64,000 bases of DNA from Chloranthus sessilifolius (Eukaryota > Streptophyta > Magnoliopsida > Chloranthales > Chloranthaceae), in the NCBI GenBank assembly GCA_021018995.1, contig CM037591.1, forward strand, positions 2,548,001 to 2,612,000. Reading direction: 5' to 3'. Below are positions 1 to 32,764 of this stretch, in pieces. Position 1 is the stretch's first letter, and every line of letters begins with the position of its first letter. The translations under genes were made by a program, and so were the position numbers. Below the pieces are notes generated by a model, which did no database searches, was not told the origin of the DNA, and saw only the letters and a list, made by a program, of their open reading frames with translations.

Positions 1-126
1 CATCTTTACGCTTAATCGAATGTCGTCTTTTAAGTTCGATACAAAACACCCAACTAAGAAAATTTTGGGTAAATGAATCGTGCAATTAAATAAACGCTTA
101 AATTGGGTTTGATAATCCCGAATTGT

Positions 127-640
127 CGTGGTTTGTTTCACCTTAGACAAAACCCCATTCGGATGTGTCCTCACTTTCTGGTGGGCCGACTCGTGCGCAC
201 AAGGCATGTGTGAATTGAGCCCACGAAATCGTTCCCATAATCTTCTCTGTACACCAAATTTATGGTATGGCATCGTTCATCAAGTACATAGATTTTGGTT
301 CCACCATCTAATCATTTGGAATTTGGTTAAATTTTTTGAATCGCTCCCCCGAATGTTCCCACTGGGTTGGATCTTCTCCATCAAAGCGTGGGAAATCCAG
401 GCAAATGGTTCAGTTTTTAATCTCTGTGTGACCCGATTCTTCTAGATCTATGCGCTGCATTTCGTTCCGATCATGCATGAAGATTCCTTTCTTTGATTAG
501 TGTTAGCTTTCGTAAGATCTCCTCCAAGACTCGACCGTGATCCGCCAATCCTTCCTTGAGAGAACCGATGCTGGCTTCAACCTTTTGAAAGCGGGTGCCA
601 TAGCAATTGTTTGTCATCGCCTCAAGATCGCCCGCTTTGA
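127..640 (-). pseudogene. Ty3/gypsy-type gag fragment (degenerate)
   Basis: On the minus strand, 640 to about 525 reads MTNNCYGTRFQKVEAS followed by SLKEGLADHGRVLEEIL, the coiled N-terminal type seen at the start of plant gypsy gag. Further on (about 410-130) short frames give LPRFDGEDPTQWEH, ERFKKFNQIP and ISWAQFTHALCARVGPPESED. These match the retrotransposon gag pattern (FDGxDPxxW, then ISWxxFxxALxxRFGP). Stops and frame changes separate the pieces, so it is dead. No LTR or pol from the same element is visible; the left window edge may cut it. The family call is from motif memory. Confidence 0.6.
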
Positions 641-959
641 TACTAGAGGATGCGACACCGGAGAATTACAATAAATAAAAATAGAAGTCATAACTAAATA
701 GGATTCCTATGGCAACTATGTGTACGGTGGTTTTGTGCGGTGTACATGCACGTCTATAGTGACGTGCCTATTAGAAAAAAAAGGTGATTGCATAGCGAGG
801 GGATACACTAGACTGAAACAAAGAAAAACAAAGGAAACAAGGAAAGAACATAACAAAACGCATGAGCTGGGCAAGCTCAAAAACCCAAAACATGTAGCAC
901 GATTGATCCATCCCCCAGACACCAAGAGAAGCCCACTAGAAGGCAGAGCTACCTCCCAC

Positions 960-2000
960 TAATTCAACCCAACACTCCCGAATATCTTGTATCAACTCTT
1001 GTCTATCCCGTCCCTCAGCCTCCACCCAACACTAGCGGGAAAGCTTTCCAATTGTCAAGGCATTTCATACGTCTCTCCCTGACATACACCACAACACCCC
1101 AAGCGCCTTCGAAAACCAGCACTAGACCGCCTTAAAGAAAGAGCAATGGAAAAAGAGATGATTGACCTTATAAACCACATAAAACATAGTTGTTTCTCAT
1201 ATCCATTCCTCTTTTACTCAGCTAATCCACCGTGAGCATCTATTCCCAAACCACCTTCCAGGCGAAGAAAGCTATTCTCGACGGGCATGCATCCTCCAAG
1301 CACTTCCTAACTCTTGCCCGCCTCTTTCTTGAACCACAACATATTGTTAAAAGGCTTGGACCAAGTAAAGTCCCTTCTTCCCCGGTTTCTAAATTCTTTT
1401 ATCAGTTCCTTGATTATTCAAATTAGTTTTCTGAAGACTAGACGAGATTTAAGAATTGCTCTGCTTCTTCATTCCTAAGATTTGGTGTAAGCCGTATATC
1501 CCACCAATGATTTTCCTCGTAGCCTTTAGAATCATCAACCACCAACGCATTTTTATTCACCACTCGTCTTAAACATCTTTATCCCTGTATATCACACACA
1601 CACACACACACACACAACCCATAGATCATACCAAACAGAGATTTGGTTACCACCACCCAACCCATAGATCATGCCAAAAAGAGATTTTGTTACCCCCCCA
1701 ACAACTGTAGCTAATATGAGAGAAGAATTGCTCACCCATCGAAAGCACACCCTTCCTCCAAGCTGACCATCCTCTTCCTTGGTGCTCCAAACTTACACCT
1801 CATTTATCATCACTTCCTCCATATTTTGCATGACTAATTTTGATCCAACACACCTATCTTTCTTCCCCTATTTTCCATCACCATTTAAGCAGAAGAGCCA
1901 AATTGACACTTCTGAGATCTCTTATACCTACACCACCTTCCTTTTTCATTAGAGTGCATCTGGCCCAATTTACAAGGTGGAACTTCTTAGAATAACTCCT
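960..2000 (-). pseudogene. LINE 3' part: RT C-terminal region and zf-RVT
   Basis: Read on the minus strand from 2000 downward, broken frames give VNWARCTLMKKEGGVGIRDL, then LLKWWWKIGEE and KISHAKYG, the conserved region after the RT of plant L1-type LINEs. Further down (about 1300-1150) PSRIAFFAWKVVWE, LTVD, LSKRGMDMRNNYVLCGL matches the zf-RVT (zinc-binding in reverse transcriptase) domain. It is the downstream half of the LINE whose RT lies at 2920-3760; an LTR at 2035-2917 separates them. A (CA)n tract at 1592-1617 lies inside. Many stops. Confidence 0.7.
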
Positions 2001-2034
2001 TATCACGAGAAATTTCTTTGAATTCTCCCCAGGT

Positions 2035-2917
2035 TCTCAATAACCGAAACAGGAAAGAACATTGACATAATAAATACCAACAAGTTGACAAGAGTTGCTT
2101 GGATGAGAGTCAACTGACCTCCAATAGATAGCAACCAGATAACAAGTCTGTTGTGATCTGCTCAGGATAGTCGCTTGAGAGGGTACTAGTTTTGACACAA
2201 AACTAGTAAAACCTCCAAAAAAACTGAAATTAGTATTCCAAGGTGGTTGAATTAAGGAATATCCACCAAAATTCCTCTGCCAGTGAACCCGCACTAACAC
2301 TTACTAGGCTAATATTAACCGCAACTAGTAGGGCTTCAAAAGCTTCAAACAAATTATTTAATCCAAATTTCTCTTTTTAAAATTTCAATATTAATGCCTT
2401 TAAATAGGCTTTTACCAAGCATAAAATTAGAAATCCTAGTCTAGCTCTAATTCCTAATCTAATGAAAGAAATATTTTAATTTTTCTAGAACAATAAAATA
2501 AATTCTTAAATAATATGAAAACTAGACCTATTTTTAATAAAAGAAACAAATCATATTTGCTAATAAAATAAATTAATCCTAATTCAACTAGAAGTCCTGA
2601 AATTCGATACTTTCAGTGCAGCCTCCGAAAACTGACCATAACTTCAATACTTGTCGGAATTGCACGTTTCTTAGCTCGCCGGAAAGTTACTTCGATAAGT
2701 TTTTAAATCAGATGATTTTCACATCAATCTGACATCGTTTGACACTTAAAAATATGTCAAACATAAAAGTGACCGGATTGAAAGTTGAAGACTCTGTAAC
2801 CGCCCAATCAAAGACTTTTCTTCAATAAATATAAGATTTCTCTCTTCTTTCATTTTTTCTTCCGATTCTTCTTAAACTTCTTTAATTTTCTTATGTTCCT
2901 CTTACTGCCCTGCATCA
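2035..2917 (-). mobile_element. Solo LTR-like sequence inserted in a LINE
   Basis: This block interrupts the LINE between its YLGLPL motif (about 2990-2970) and its KKEGGVGIRD motif. On the minus strand it begins TGATGCAGGG at 2917 and resembles, over several hundred bases, the plus-strand block 40214-41000. Shared landmarks in the same order are AGAGAAATCTTA, GTCAGATTGATG, a GGAATTAGAG stretch, the TATA-like CCTATTTAAAGGC (about 2393-2407) and TCAAAACTAGTA. One end starting TG, a TATA-like box in mid-block and no coding sequence fit a solo LTR, probably gypsy type. No clean target duplication was found. The 3' boundary is approximate. Confidence 0.6.
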
Positions 2918-3760
2918 AAGTCTTTTCTCCACCCTTTCAACAATTAGTTCCCACAAACTCTGCTTGGTGTTCCATTACACAGAGGAAGGCCCAAGTATGA
3001 AGATAGAAGCTTATCCCGACAGCAACCAATGGTTAGCTATCTCTTCTATGTCATTGTACTCGCTTCTAATACCCAGGATCTTTGTCTTTTCCAAGTTTAC
3101 TTTCTGCCCAGAGATGTAGCTTTAACGCATCTAGCCTCCCCCACTAAGTTACCTCAATGCTTGCCCCAAAATAAATCATGGTATCATCCGCATATTGAAG
3201 GTGCAAGATAACTGATCCTTCTCTAACCATGCTGAATCCCTTGAAATACTGCTGATTAGTAGCTTCCCCGATTAGTCTCCTTAGAGCCTCTCCCACTAAG
3301 TTAAAAAGATTAGGGGAGAGGGGATCCCCTTGCCGAAGTCCTCTAGAGCTTTTAAAATACTCGCATGGGTTTCCATTTAGTAGAATAGGGGACCAATGCA
3401 GAAGAATAGCATGCCGACATCCATCTTCTCCTCCTTTGGCCAAAGCCCATCTTCTTTTTCATGTAGTCCAGAAAACTGCTAGTTAGCCCTCCCCTAAGCT
3501 TTTTTCATATCTACTTTCCATTTTAGCCCAGGCTCTCTAGACTTGTATTTGGAGTCAAGCACCTCATTTGCTATAACTGCCACATCCATAAAGTTGTCTG
3601 CTACCCACAAAAGCACCTTAGAATTTGGAAATACCTCCTTCATAACTGGCTTCAAGCGAGTAGCAAGAGCTCTTGCAATGATCCTGCATACACTACCCAA
3701 CAAACTTATCGGCGTGAACTTCGAAATTCTTTCGGCGCCCTCCTTCGTATCTAAGTGATA
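2918..3760 (-). pseudogene. LINE (L1-type) reverse transcriptase fragment
   Basis: Minus-strand frames in order: VCRIIARALATRLKPVMKEV (RT palm entry), VLDSKYKSREPGLKWKVDMKKA (the DMKKA equivalent of KLDMEKAYD), then SSRGLRQGDPLSPNLFNLV and LQYADDTMIYFG. The last is the catalytic YADD box. About 2990-2920 continues with YLGLPL and a VEKR-like end. A frame change separates the 3494-3703 and 3144-3443 pieces. The element is cut by the LTR at 2035-2917 and resumes below it. It reads antisense to the ABC transporter gene, and could lie in that gene's upstream intron. Confidence 0.85.
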
Positions 3761-4389
3761 AAGGTGGAGTTAAGGACTTTTCTACTCTTACTCTCTGTAA
3801 AGAATTCAGCAAAGACCTCCATCAAATCCCCTTTAATGATACCCCAAAAACTTGTGAAGAGTTCAATAGTGAAACTTTCATATGCCAAATGCTGCTCGCT
3901 TAATTTCATCCTCCGTGGAAGGGATTATCAACCTATGTTACTTAATTCGCTCATTCATTTAGTGAATTGAAAATTAATTTACAGCGAACCAGTTCACAGT
4001 TCAATACGCTTTTATTCGTCATGACAAGTGAATTGAGTGGTTATGCTAACTATTTTGTATTAAAACAAAATTTTAAAAGCATAAAGAGAGGATTTGAACC
4101 TAAGACGTAATGGCCTTTAAGTTCTATAGTTAATCACGAGGTCATTTGCATTTCTTTTATTATAGAGTGCAAATTGAAAGTATAAAATTATTAAATACTT
4201 CTAAAACTCATCCTACCCCTAATGAATCAGGTTCGCTTGATAGTAGCAGATTGCGAATTGCAAACCCGAATTCGAACCAATCAAACTAGCGAACTAAGTA
4301 ACTTTGCTTCCAACCGTCTGCTTCTCCCATTCTGATAGTTCATTGACACTATCTTAAATTTTTTCCTGATTTATGTTTCTTTAATGTAG

Positions 4390-25710
<21,321 letters not shown>

Positions 25711-26460
25711 TCAATGAAAAGAATGATGCCAGAGAGAACCATTGAAATGAATTCATGACATCCAAAGCCTTTGGATATGAGTGACAGTTAAGGGTTCAAG
25801 GGTAACCTCCAACACCGTCTGATATGTTATATGATCATAATTCAATGTGGAACCCATAGCTCCCATAGCGTCGGATAATTAACCAGATTGTTAACTCTCT
25901 TTTCTTGTATCCTACTTTGTAAATAAGTCATGTCCCCACAGAAATACGGATATTTTTTATTCTTTACGAAGGTAGGCAAAGGATCCAGTGATGCTAGCTC
26001 ACACCATTCCTCACAGTTGTTGATTCTGCCATTAGTGCTTTGTTTCCAGAGTATCGCCATTTTTAGCTTATGATCAGATCTTGTAATCTATAAATTAGTG
26101 CTTAGTTTCCAGATTATCGCCATTTTTATCTTATGATCAGATCTTGTAATCTATAAATTATCATTTTTACGAGATCATAGTACTGACAGTGTGATGTTAA
26201 TGTACACTACCCGAGTCTTGCAACACCCTCTTTTGGAGGGAGCTGAGTTGTCGTCTGAACCTTACAATTCAAGTCTAATCGTACGATTTAGATTGAATCT
26301 TGCACGATTCCAGTCTAGGTTAGGAACCCACAAAATGAGTCAGATACACAAATTGGTAACATATGGTTCATGTATGGTGGTCACTTGTTCATTTGTTTTT
26401 ATTCTTTAAAAAAATGAAAATTAAACTGAGTTAGCTTAAGAATAGCTAAACTGGAAGGTA
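25711..26460 (+). other. Probable 3' UTR and flank of the ABCB29-like gene
   Basis: No further exon is needed after TGA at 25708-25710. The stretch holds a 63-bp tandem duplication (26031-26158) with TTGTAATCTATAAATTA in both copies, near where a 3' end might lie. No clear poly(A) signal could be chosen. Confidence 0.4.
26031..26158 (+). repeat. 63-bp tandem duplication
   Basis: ATTAGTGCTT(T/A)GTTTCCAGA begins copies at 26031 and 26094, and both end GATCTTGTAATCTATAAATTA. Nearly identical. Confidence 0.92.
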
Positions 26461-26464
26461 GATG

Positions 26465-26543
26465 ATTTGGGGTTGACAAATATGCTCCATTAATTTGAGT
26501 CCTCGATCATCCCCTCTGTAGGGATTTATGCCCCCTGCTGACC
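26465..26543 (+). mobile_element. SINE 5' part, cut by the hAT transposon
   Basis: TAGGGATTTATGCCCCCTGCTGACC matches the SINE at 23561-23765 (positions 23641-23668) in two blocks. The SINE stops at TGCTGACC (26536-26543) and resumes at the identical TGCTGACC at 32638-32645. The promoter end is weakly conserved. Confidence 0.65.
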
Positions 26544-26984
26544 CATGGGTCAAAAAATCGTCTTCGCCCAATACGTATTGGTTTTGGACCTAGGTGGTAC
26601 GATGCATTGCCTATGTATCGTACCCCCTAAAAATAGGGTAATTATCGTCCGATAATCTTTTTCTTTTTTTTAATTTAAAAAAAATGAAATTATCGGACGA
26701 TACGGACAAAGTATTGCCTGTATCATCCGATACATCTAATAGTTTGAAATTATCGGGCGGGCCTCAGCTCTGTCTTTTTTTCTTTTGTTTTTGTCCTTTT
26801 CTGTTTGTTTTTTTATTTATTTTTTACTAATCATTATAAAAGCGGCAACGGATATGATTTTATATCCGTTACATATGTTTTTTTTATTTTTTTATTTGTT
26901 AAAACGTTGCAAAAGCAGCAACGGATATAATTTTATCTCTGTTACATTTGCTTTTTACAACGGATATTAGCGGCAACGGATAGT

Positions 26985-27165
26985 TGCAACCTGCTATAAA
27001 ACCCACCCGAGAATTCCTCTTCTTCACTTGCAAACCACCCGAGGATATCTTCTTTTTCTTCACTTGCAAATCACCCGAGGATCTCTTTTTCTTCTTTACT
27101 TGCAAACCACCTGAGGATCCCTTCTTTTACACTACTATACTTCTTTTTCTACTTGCAATTCACTA
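26985..27165 (+). promoter_or_regulatory. Candidate transposase promoter and leader with 37-bp repeats
   Basis: TATA-like CTATAAAACC (about 26993-27002) precedes four units containing ACTTGCAAACC and CACCCGAGGAT at a spacing of about 37 bp (near 27025, 27062, 27099; partial near 27150), in a pyrimidine-rich strand. Position inside the transposon and upstream of the transposase suits a promoter and leader. Function is inferred. Confidence 0.4.
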
Positions 27166-27600
27166 TATTTCTTATTTCTTAACCATCGGAGACCGAAATC
27201 GTAGACACCGGATTGTCACACTCATATTTTCGTCGAATATTTAAGAGAATGTATGATTTTTCATCATCTAACTTGTAATTTTAATTATTTTTTCATTAGA
27301 TCTATCATATTTATTACTATTTTTTTAAATTAATTTTTATTTATTACTAATTTTATCATTAGATCTACCATACTGCCTGGATGATGCTCATACTCATACT
27401 GCTTGAATGATGCTTATTCATCCTACGAAGTACTTTCAAGCTCAGCTACATAAAATTGAGAGGACTTTGGTGGAGGGCATGGGTAAAAAAATATCTTTTT
27501 TTTTTAACTAAACTTTTTTTTTACTAATTCTATTTTAAAACTAAACTTTTATATTTTGTTACTTATTTTGTGTTACTAATTTTGTGCTACTAATTTTTTG

Positions 27601-27775
27601 ACCTATGCATGTGACACATATCACGTGTGATGTGTTGCGACACATGTGACATGTGTCACGTGTGATGTGTCGCGACACATGTGACACAGTGACACAGGTG
27701 TCGCGGCATATGTAATGATGTGTCGCACATGTAATTGATGTGTCACACATGTGACACATACCCTATGACATATAA
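27601..27775. repeat. Cluster of short palindromes (TGTGACACATGTG type)
   Basis: ACACATGTGACA, TCACGTGTGATGTG and TGTCGCGACACATG recur about ten times in both orientations within 175 bp. The block lies between the putative promoter and the A-rich repeats of the hAT transposon. Confidence 0.85.
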
Positions 27776-27837
27776 ATTACACTAATTTTTTGTTACTAAT
27801 TTTGTAATACAAAGTTTAACTTTAAAAAAAAATTAGT

Positions 27838-28775
27838 AACACAAAAATTACTAATTAGTAACAGAAAACAAAAACAAAATTTAATTTAAAGAAAAAAAGT
27901 TTAGTTTTAAAAACAAATTTAAAATTAGTTTAGTTTTAAAAATTAGTAAGACAAAATAAAAAAATTTAGTCTTAAAATAAAATTAGTAAAAAAAAAGAGT
28001 TTAGTTTTTTAAAAAAAATTAGTAAAACAAAATTAAAAATAATTTTAAAACTCAAATTACTAATAAAAAAAGTTTAGTTTAAAAAAATAACACTAAAAAT
28101 TAAAAAAAAATTAGTTTAAAGAAAAATTAGTAATAAAAGAAATTAGTAACACAAAAATTACTAATTAGTAACAAAAAATTAATAACAGAAAACAAAAAAA
28201 AAGTTTAATTTAAAAAAAAAAAGTTTAGTTTTAAAAACAAATTTAAAACCAATTTAGTATTAAAAATTATTAACACAAAACAAAAAAATTTAGTTTTAAA
28301 ACAAAATTAGTAAAAAAAAAGAGTTTAGTTTTTAAAAAAAATTAGTAACACAAAATTAAAAATAATTTTAAAACTAAAATTACTAATAAAAAAAGTTTAA
28401 TTTAAAAAAGTAACACTAAAATTAGTAACACTAAAAATAAATAAAAAATTAGTTTAAAGAAAAATTAGTAACACAAAAATTACTAATTAGTAACAGAAAA
28501 CAAAAAAAAATTTCATTTAATGAAAAAAAGTTTAGTTTTAAAAACAAATTTAAAACTAATTTAGTTTTTAAAATTAGTAACACAAAATAAAAAAATTTAG
28601 TTTTAAAACAAAATTAGTAAAAAAAATGAGTTAGTTTTAAAAAAAAATTAGTAACACAAAATTAAAAACAATTTTAAAACTAAAATTACTAATAAAAAAA
28701 GTTTAGTTTAAAAAAGTAATACTAAAATTAGTAACATTAAAAATTAAAAAAAGTTTAGTTTAAAGAAAAATTAGT
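27838..28775. repeat. Three tandem copies of an A-rich unit of about 310 bp
   Basis: AACACAAAAATTACTAATTAG starts copies at 27838, 28148 and 28470 (spacings 310 and 322). Each copy continues through AAAAGTTTAGTTTTAAAAAC and ACAAAATTAGTAA words. The block lies inside the hAT transposon, upstream of the transposase. Only A, T and a little C and G; non-coding. Confidence 0.85.
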
Positions 28776-29013
28776 ATACTTTTTTAGGGGGTCCGATATA
28801 ATCATACAATGTCTATATATCGAACCGCCAAGGTTCAAAACCGATACATATCGGACGATACATATCAAATAAATTTTATTTTCAAGTATTATCTAAATGT
28901 TTTAATTTAGTCCAATCGTTTGGTCATTAATGCAGGTGAAAGAAATAAGCATGGTACGATCATCAGATTCAACCTGACAATACGGTACAGCAATAGATGG
29001 TGATAGACTCTGA

Positions 29014-32000
29014 ATAGATTGTAAATTTTGTGAAAAAAAATGATTGTGAGGAGGTATCACACGATTGAAGGAGCATTTGGCTCACGTAAAGGGAGAGACA
29101 GAAGGGTGCTCCAATGTACCCAGAGAGATAAGAGAAGAAGTCAGAGTCAATTTACATGCGGCTAAGGAAAAGAAAAAGGCAGAACCCGACCGGGATAGAG
29201 AAATGTATGAGAGAATAAGGATGAGAGATCCAGAGTTTTCTGCACCTGAACATGGAGATGATGAAGATGAGGATGAGGATATTGTGACAACGAGAGTCAT
29301 AAGGGAAAGTGCTAGAGAAGCACGACAGCGACGAGATCAAGAAGAAGTCGATTATCGGTTTCGATCCAGCTTGAGGGGCCCATCCATGCCTACTACTGGT
29401 GGTCGATCTAGTCATAGGCCACATGTTATTGATGATGAGGAGGAGGATATTCATGGCACTGTCGGGTTGCGTAGGTCAGCATTAGTGAGGGACACCAGGT
29501 CGTCTACTACAGGTCGTATTATAGGTCCCATGGATCCGTTCATGTATCGGACAGAAAGCTTAAAGCAAAGTAAATTAAGCACAATTTCACAGAAAAAATG
29601 AGAAAAGAGGCTTGAAAAATCGATTGCAAAGTTCATGATATACAGTCACATTCTAAGTCAAGTGGTGGAGTCACCGTACTTCAAAAGTATGATTGATACA
29701 AGTGCAGAAGCTGGTCTAGGAGTCAAAAAGCCTTCTGCATACGAGGTATCCCGGCCCCTACTAGATGATAAGTACACAGATATAGGAACTTACATGGGCA
29801 GCTTCCACGAAGTATGGGATGAGAGGTTGCACAATTATGTGCGATGGATGGACAGGTCTCATAAAGAAGAGTTTGATCAATTTTTTGGTCTATAGCGATG
29901 CCGGAACAATATTTCTAAAATCAGTTGATGCTTCAAAGTACGCGAAGACAACTGATTACCTCTTTCAACTAATGGATAAAGTAGTTGAAGATGTTGGAGA
30001 GCACCGGATTGTGCAGGTGGTAACAGACAATGCCACCAATTATAAAGCTGCAAGTCGTCAGTTAATGTTGAAGAGATGTCACTTGTATTGGATTCCGTGT
30101 GCCGCTCATTGTGTGGACCTCATTCTTGAGGATTTGGGAAAAAGAAGCAAAGCACAAACAACTATTCAGAAGAGAAGAATGATTACTTCCTACCTATGCA
30201 ACAGTGACAAGTTGGTGAATTTGATGAGAGACTTCACCAAGTACGAGCTGCTCCGGTCTGCGATTATACGATTTGCGACACAATTTTTAGCCCTACAGAG
30301 CTTGGTTAGATATAGGCATGAGCTGAAAAGTATGGTCTCGTCTGAAAAATGGAGAAAACATGAGTTAGAACTTTCACAAGCAAGGAGACCTACTTGTAAT
30401 GAAGTTGTCGACCTGATCTACAGTCCGCGGTTTTGGCCAGATGTTGACCGCCAGATCGCCGTCACTATCCCGTTGGTACAAGTGTTGAGGTTGGTAGATG
30501 GTGATGAGAAACTAACGATGGGGTACGTTTATGAGTCGATGGCTAAAGCCAAATTGGCTATTAAAACTAAATGTTCGACAAAATATAAACAATATTGGGC
30601 AATTATCGATAAGAGGTGGGATGCACAATTCTACCAGTACTTACATGCCGCAGGTATAACATGTTAAACTACTTATGTAGTGATTTTCATTCATTTATTA
30701 TTTTTTATATTATTCATTGTTTCTATATATTGATAAGATTGTTCATATTTGATGTATAGCGCATTACTTAAATCCGGTCTTCCAGTATACGCGACGCTTT
30801 GAGTTGACTGAGGTCGATGACGTCTACAGCTGTTTGCTCAATGTGATCCAACGAATGTTCCCTGAGTTGGCAGAGCAAGGTCAAGTCATAAGAGATGTGG
30901 GTAATAATACCTTATAAGTAATAATACAGGTGTCATATGATCTGTTTATTGATATGTAGGTTATTGATATATTCTGCAAGAGACATGGGTCATTTGGGAC
31001 CCCATTGGCGCAATCCTAAATTAAGTATGATAAACTCGCTGATTGGTGAATGCATTATGGAAGTGATGGCCCGATATTAAGGCGGGTTGCCATAAGGGTT
31101 TTATCGCAAACTTGTTTCTCGTCCAACTGTGAGCGAAATTGGAACACCTCTCTCATTCACACGAAAACAAGGAATAGGCTAACTACGAAACGATTGAAAA
31201 AAGTTAGTCTATTGTCACTACAACATGAGATTAAGGGTCAGAAATATGCAGAGAACTAATCACTGTAAGATTTTATATGAAGTCTTAGTTCATACAATTT
31301 TTATTTGATCTAATTGAAAAGGCATCAGACATATATTAATTCATCTATCATATTTTACCTTACAGATACTGAATATTTTGATCCTATCCAGTTGGATTGT
31401 ATATTCATGGAGGATGACCTTTTAAATCAGTAGATCGAAGAGAGAGAAGAGTCAGTGTTAGATACTGAGGACACCGCATGGCTGGATAATGCTGAAAGAG
31501 CAGCAGATGAGCAAGCTTCCCAACCACCGAGACGGAAACGAAGATTAAATCGTCACTCAGTTGTTGGATCTAATGACGAAACGCAGCCCGATAGTGATAA
31601 TGATGATGGAGGCGATGAAACCAACGTTGGCACTAGTGGTGGAGCGGATGATATTGATTCATATACTTCTGGAGGTATTGCCGAATAGGATGAAGACCCG
31701 CTAACAATATATGACACTCCTATATTTAGAGGTGGAGGGATTAAAGGAAGAGGAGCGTCATAATCTTATCAAACACCACATCCACCACCACCACAAGGTC
31801 CACAAGATGATGTGGGTTATATGACTTCTAGCTTTGGGGGATTTAGTTTGCAAAATACTTAAGATTCAACAGCAAGTAACTCATACTATCTGCCTCAACC
31901 AACCTATCCCGAGCCATATGACTTTATTGGTCAAATTTTTGGATGACCAACCTTCACCTATTACACTGAGCCATATTTGTCGCTAATGCCTCAGTTTCAA

Positions 32001-32114
32001 GGAGGCACACATGATCATGAGTATCAATATGGCCAACATTATAGGGAAAGCTCGTGCACCGATGATGATGATAACAAGGGCCAAGAACCACCACGAAATT
32101 CAATGTGGCTCTAA
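29014..32114 (+). pseudogene. hAT transposase (BED finger, DUF659-like core, hAT dimerisation), inactivated
   Basis: Order along the strand: BED-type zinc finger (CKFC at 29020-29031, then GGITRLKEHLAHVKG), an acidic linker with DEDEDED, the core with SAYEVSRPLLDD, MCDGWT, INFLVYSDAGTIFLKSVDAS, VVTDNATNYKAA and IPCAAHCVDLILEDLGK, an intron (30654-30759), HYLNPVFQYTRRF, and the C-terminal dimerisation block with YGSDGPILRRVAIRVLSQT and SSNCERNW followed by IHTKTRNRL. A low-complexity tail ends at TAA 32112-32114. In-frame stops: TGA at 29041, 29047 and 29599; TGA where the family has WW just before the YGSDG motif; TAG at 31686; TAA, TAA, TGA later. A one-base frameshift lies near 29820, between FHEVWDE and CTIMCDGWT. 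It cannot make a full protein. Confidence 0.9.
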
Positions 32115-32637
32115 AGTAATTAAGTTTTTTATTTATAATATACCTTTTAATTTTGATATTTAGTCATATATAATAAAAATTTGATCATTAGTTATGCACA
32201 ATGAAAATTAGTCATGTACAATGAATCAACTATGTTAAGAGTGATCTTACCTTTGTTGTGGACTTATATCCTAATATATTTTTGTTGTCTGTTAATAAAA
32301 TTTTCATTTATTAAACTATAAAAAAGAAATAAAAAAGTTGAAAGCTTTTAGTCGTAATTATGCATGGTCAGAAGAGGTCATACTTTAATTAGGGATCCGT
32401 CCTATTATGAAATATGCATTAAATAAGCTTTAAATAAATTTTTAAAAAAGTAGAAAAAAATAAAAAATCATTAAATTTATTTTTCTTAATTTTTTCATAT
32501 TTTTTTGGATTTTTTGAAAAAAAAATTAAAAAATTTAATGTATCAAACCGATACATTCAATATATCGCCGATACCCGATACGTATCGTCCTGGAGGTCAG
32601 GACGATACATATCGTTTTTCCGATTTTTTTATCCTTG

Positions 32638-32750
32638 TGCTGACCTGGCATATGTTAATCTAGGGCACACATGTGCCCCTCGGATTAGTCGGTTGCTCTA
32701 AGAGGCCCGGACACCCAGATTATCAAAAATATAAAATAAAATGGGGTCCT
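32638..32750 (+). mobile_element. SINE 3' part, right of the hAT transposon
   Basis: From TGCTGACCTGGCATATG the block runs through TGTGCCCCTCGGATTAGTCG, GTTGCTCTAAGAGGCCCGG, CCCAGATTATCAAAAA, matching 23664-23760 of the intact SINE. An A-rich tail follows. Confidence 0.75.
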
Positions 32751-32764
32751 AGAACTCAATTAGT

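Larger units (their letters stand above)
26544..32637 (+). mobile_element. 6.1-kb hAT transposon with perfect 8-bp TSD
   Basis: The left terminus CATGGGTCAAAAAATCG and the reverse complement of the right terminus CAAGGATAAAAAAATCG agree at 14 of 17 bases. The 8-bp flanks TGCTGACC (26536-26543, 32638-32645) are identical and come from the SINE it entered. Contents from left: subterminal palindromes with AATACGTATT (26570-26579), a TATA-like GCTATAAAACC and 37-bp repeats, a palindrome cluster, a 310-bp A-rich triplication, then the transposase pseudogene, then subterminal GATACGTATC (32577-32586). Three short elements (56945, 58985, 50983) share the CAxxGxTCAAAATxTC-type ends, so it represents the long form of a family with MITEs in this window. 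Confidence 0.92.

Noticed and set aside
1..4389. Upstream exons of the ABC transporter
   Set aside because: I looked for the family's FFEG...GDIAYRITAEA block before TIIPST and did not find it; the region is transposon sequence, so these exons probably lie left of the window.
27838..28775. CRISPR-like array in the A-rich repeats
   Set aside because: Repeats are about 310 bp with no unique spacers, and this is plant nuclear DNA.
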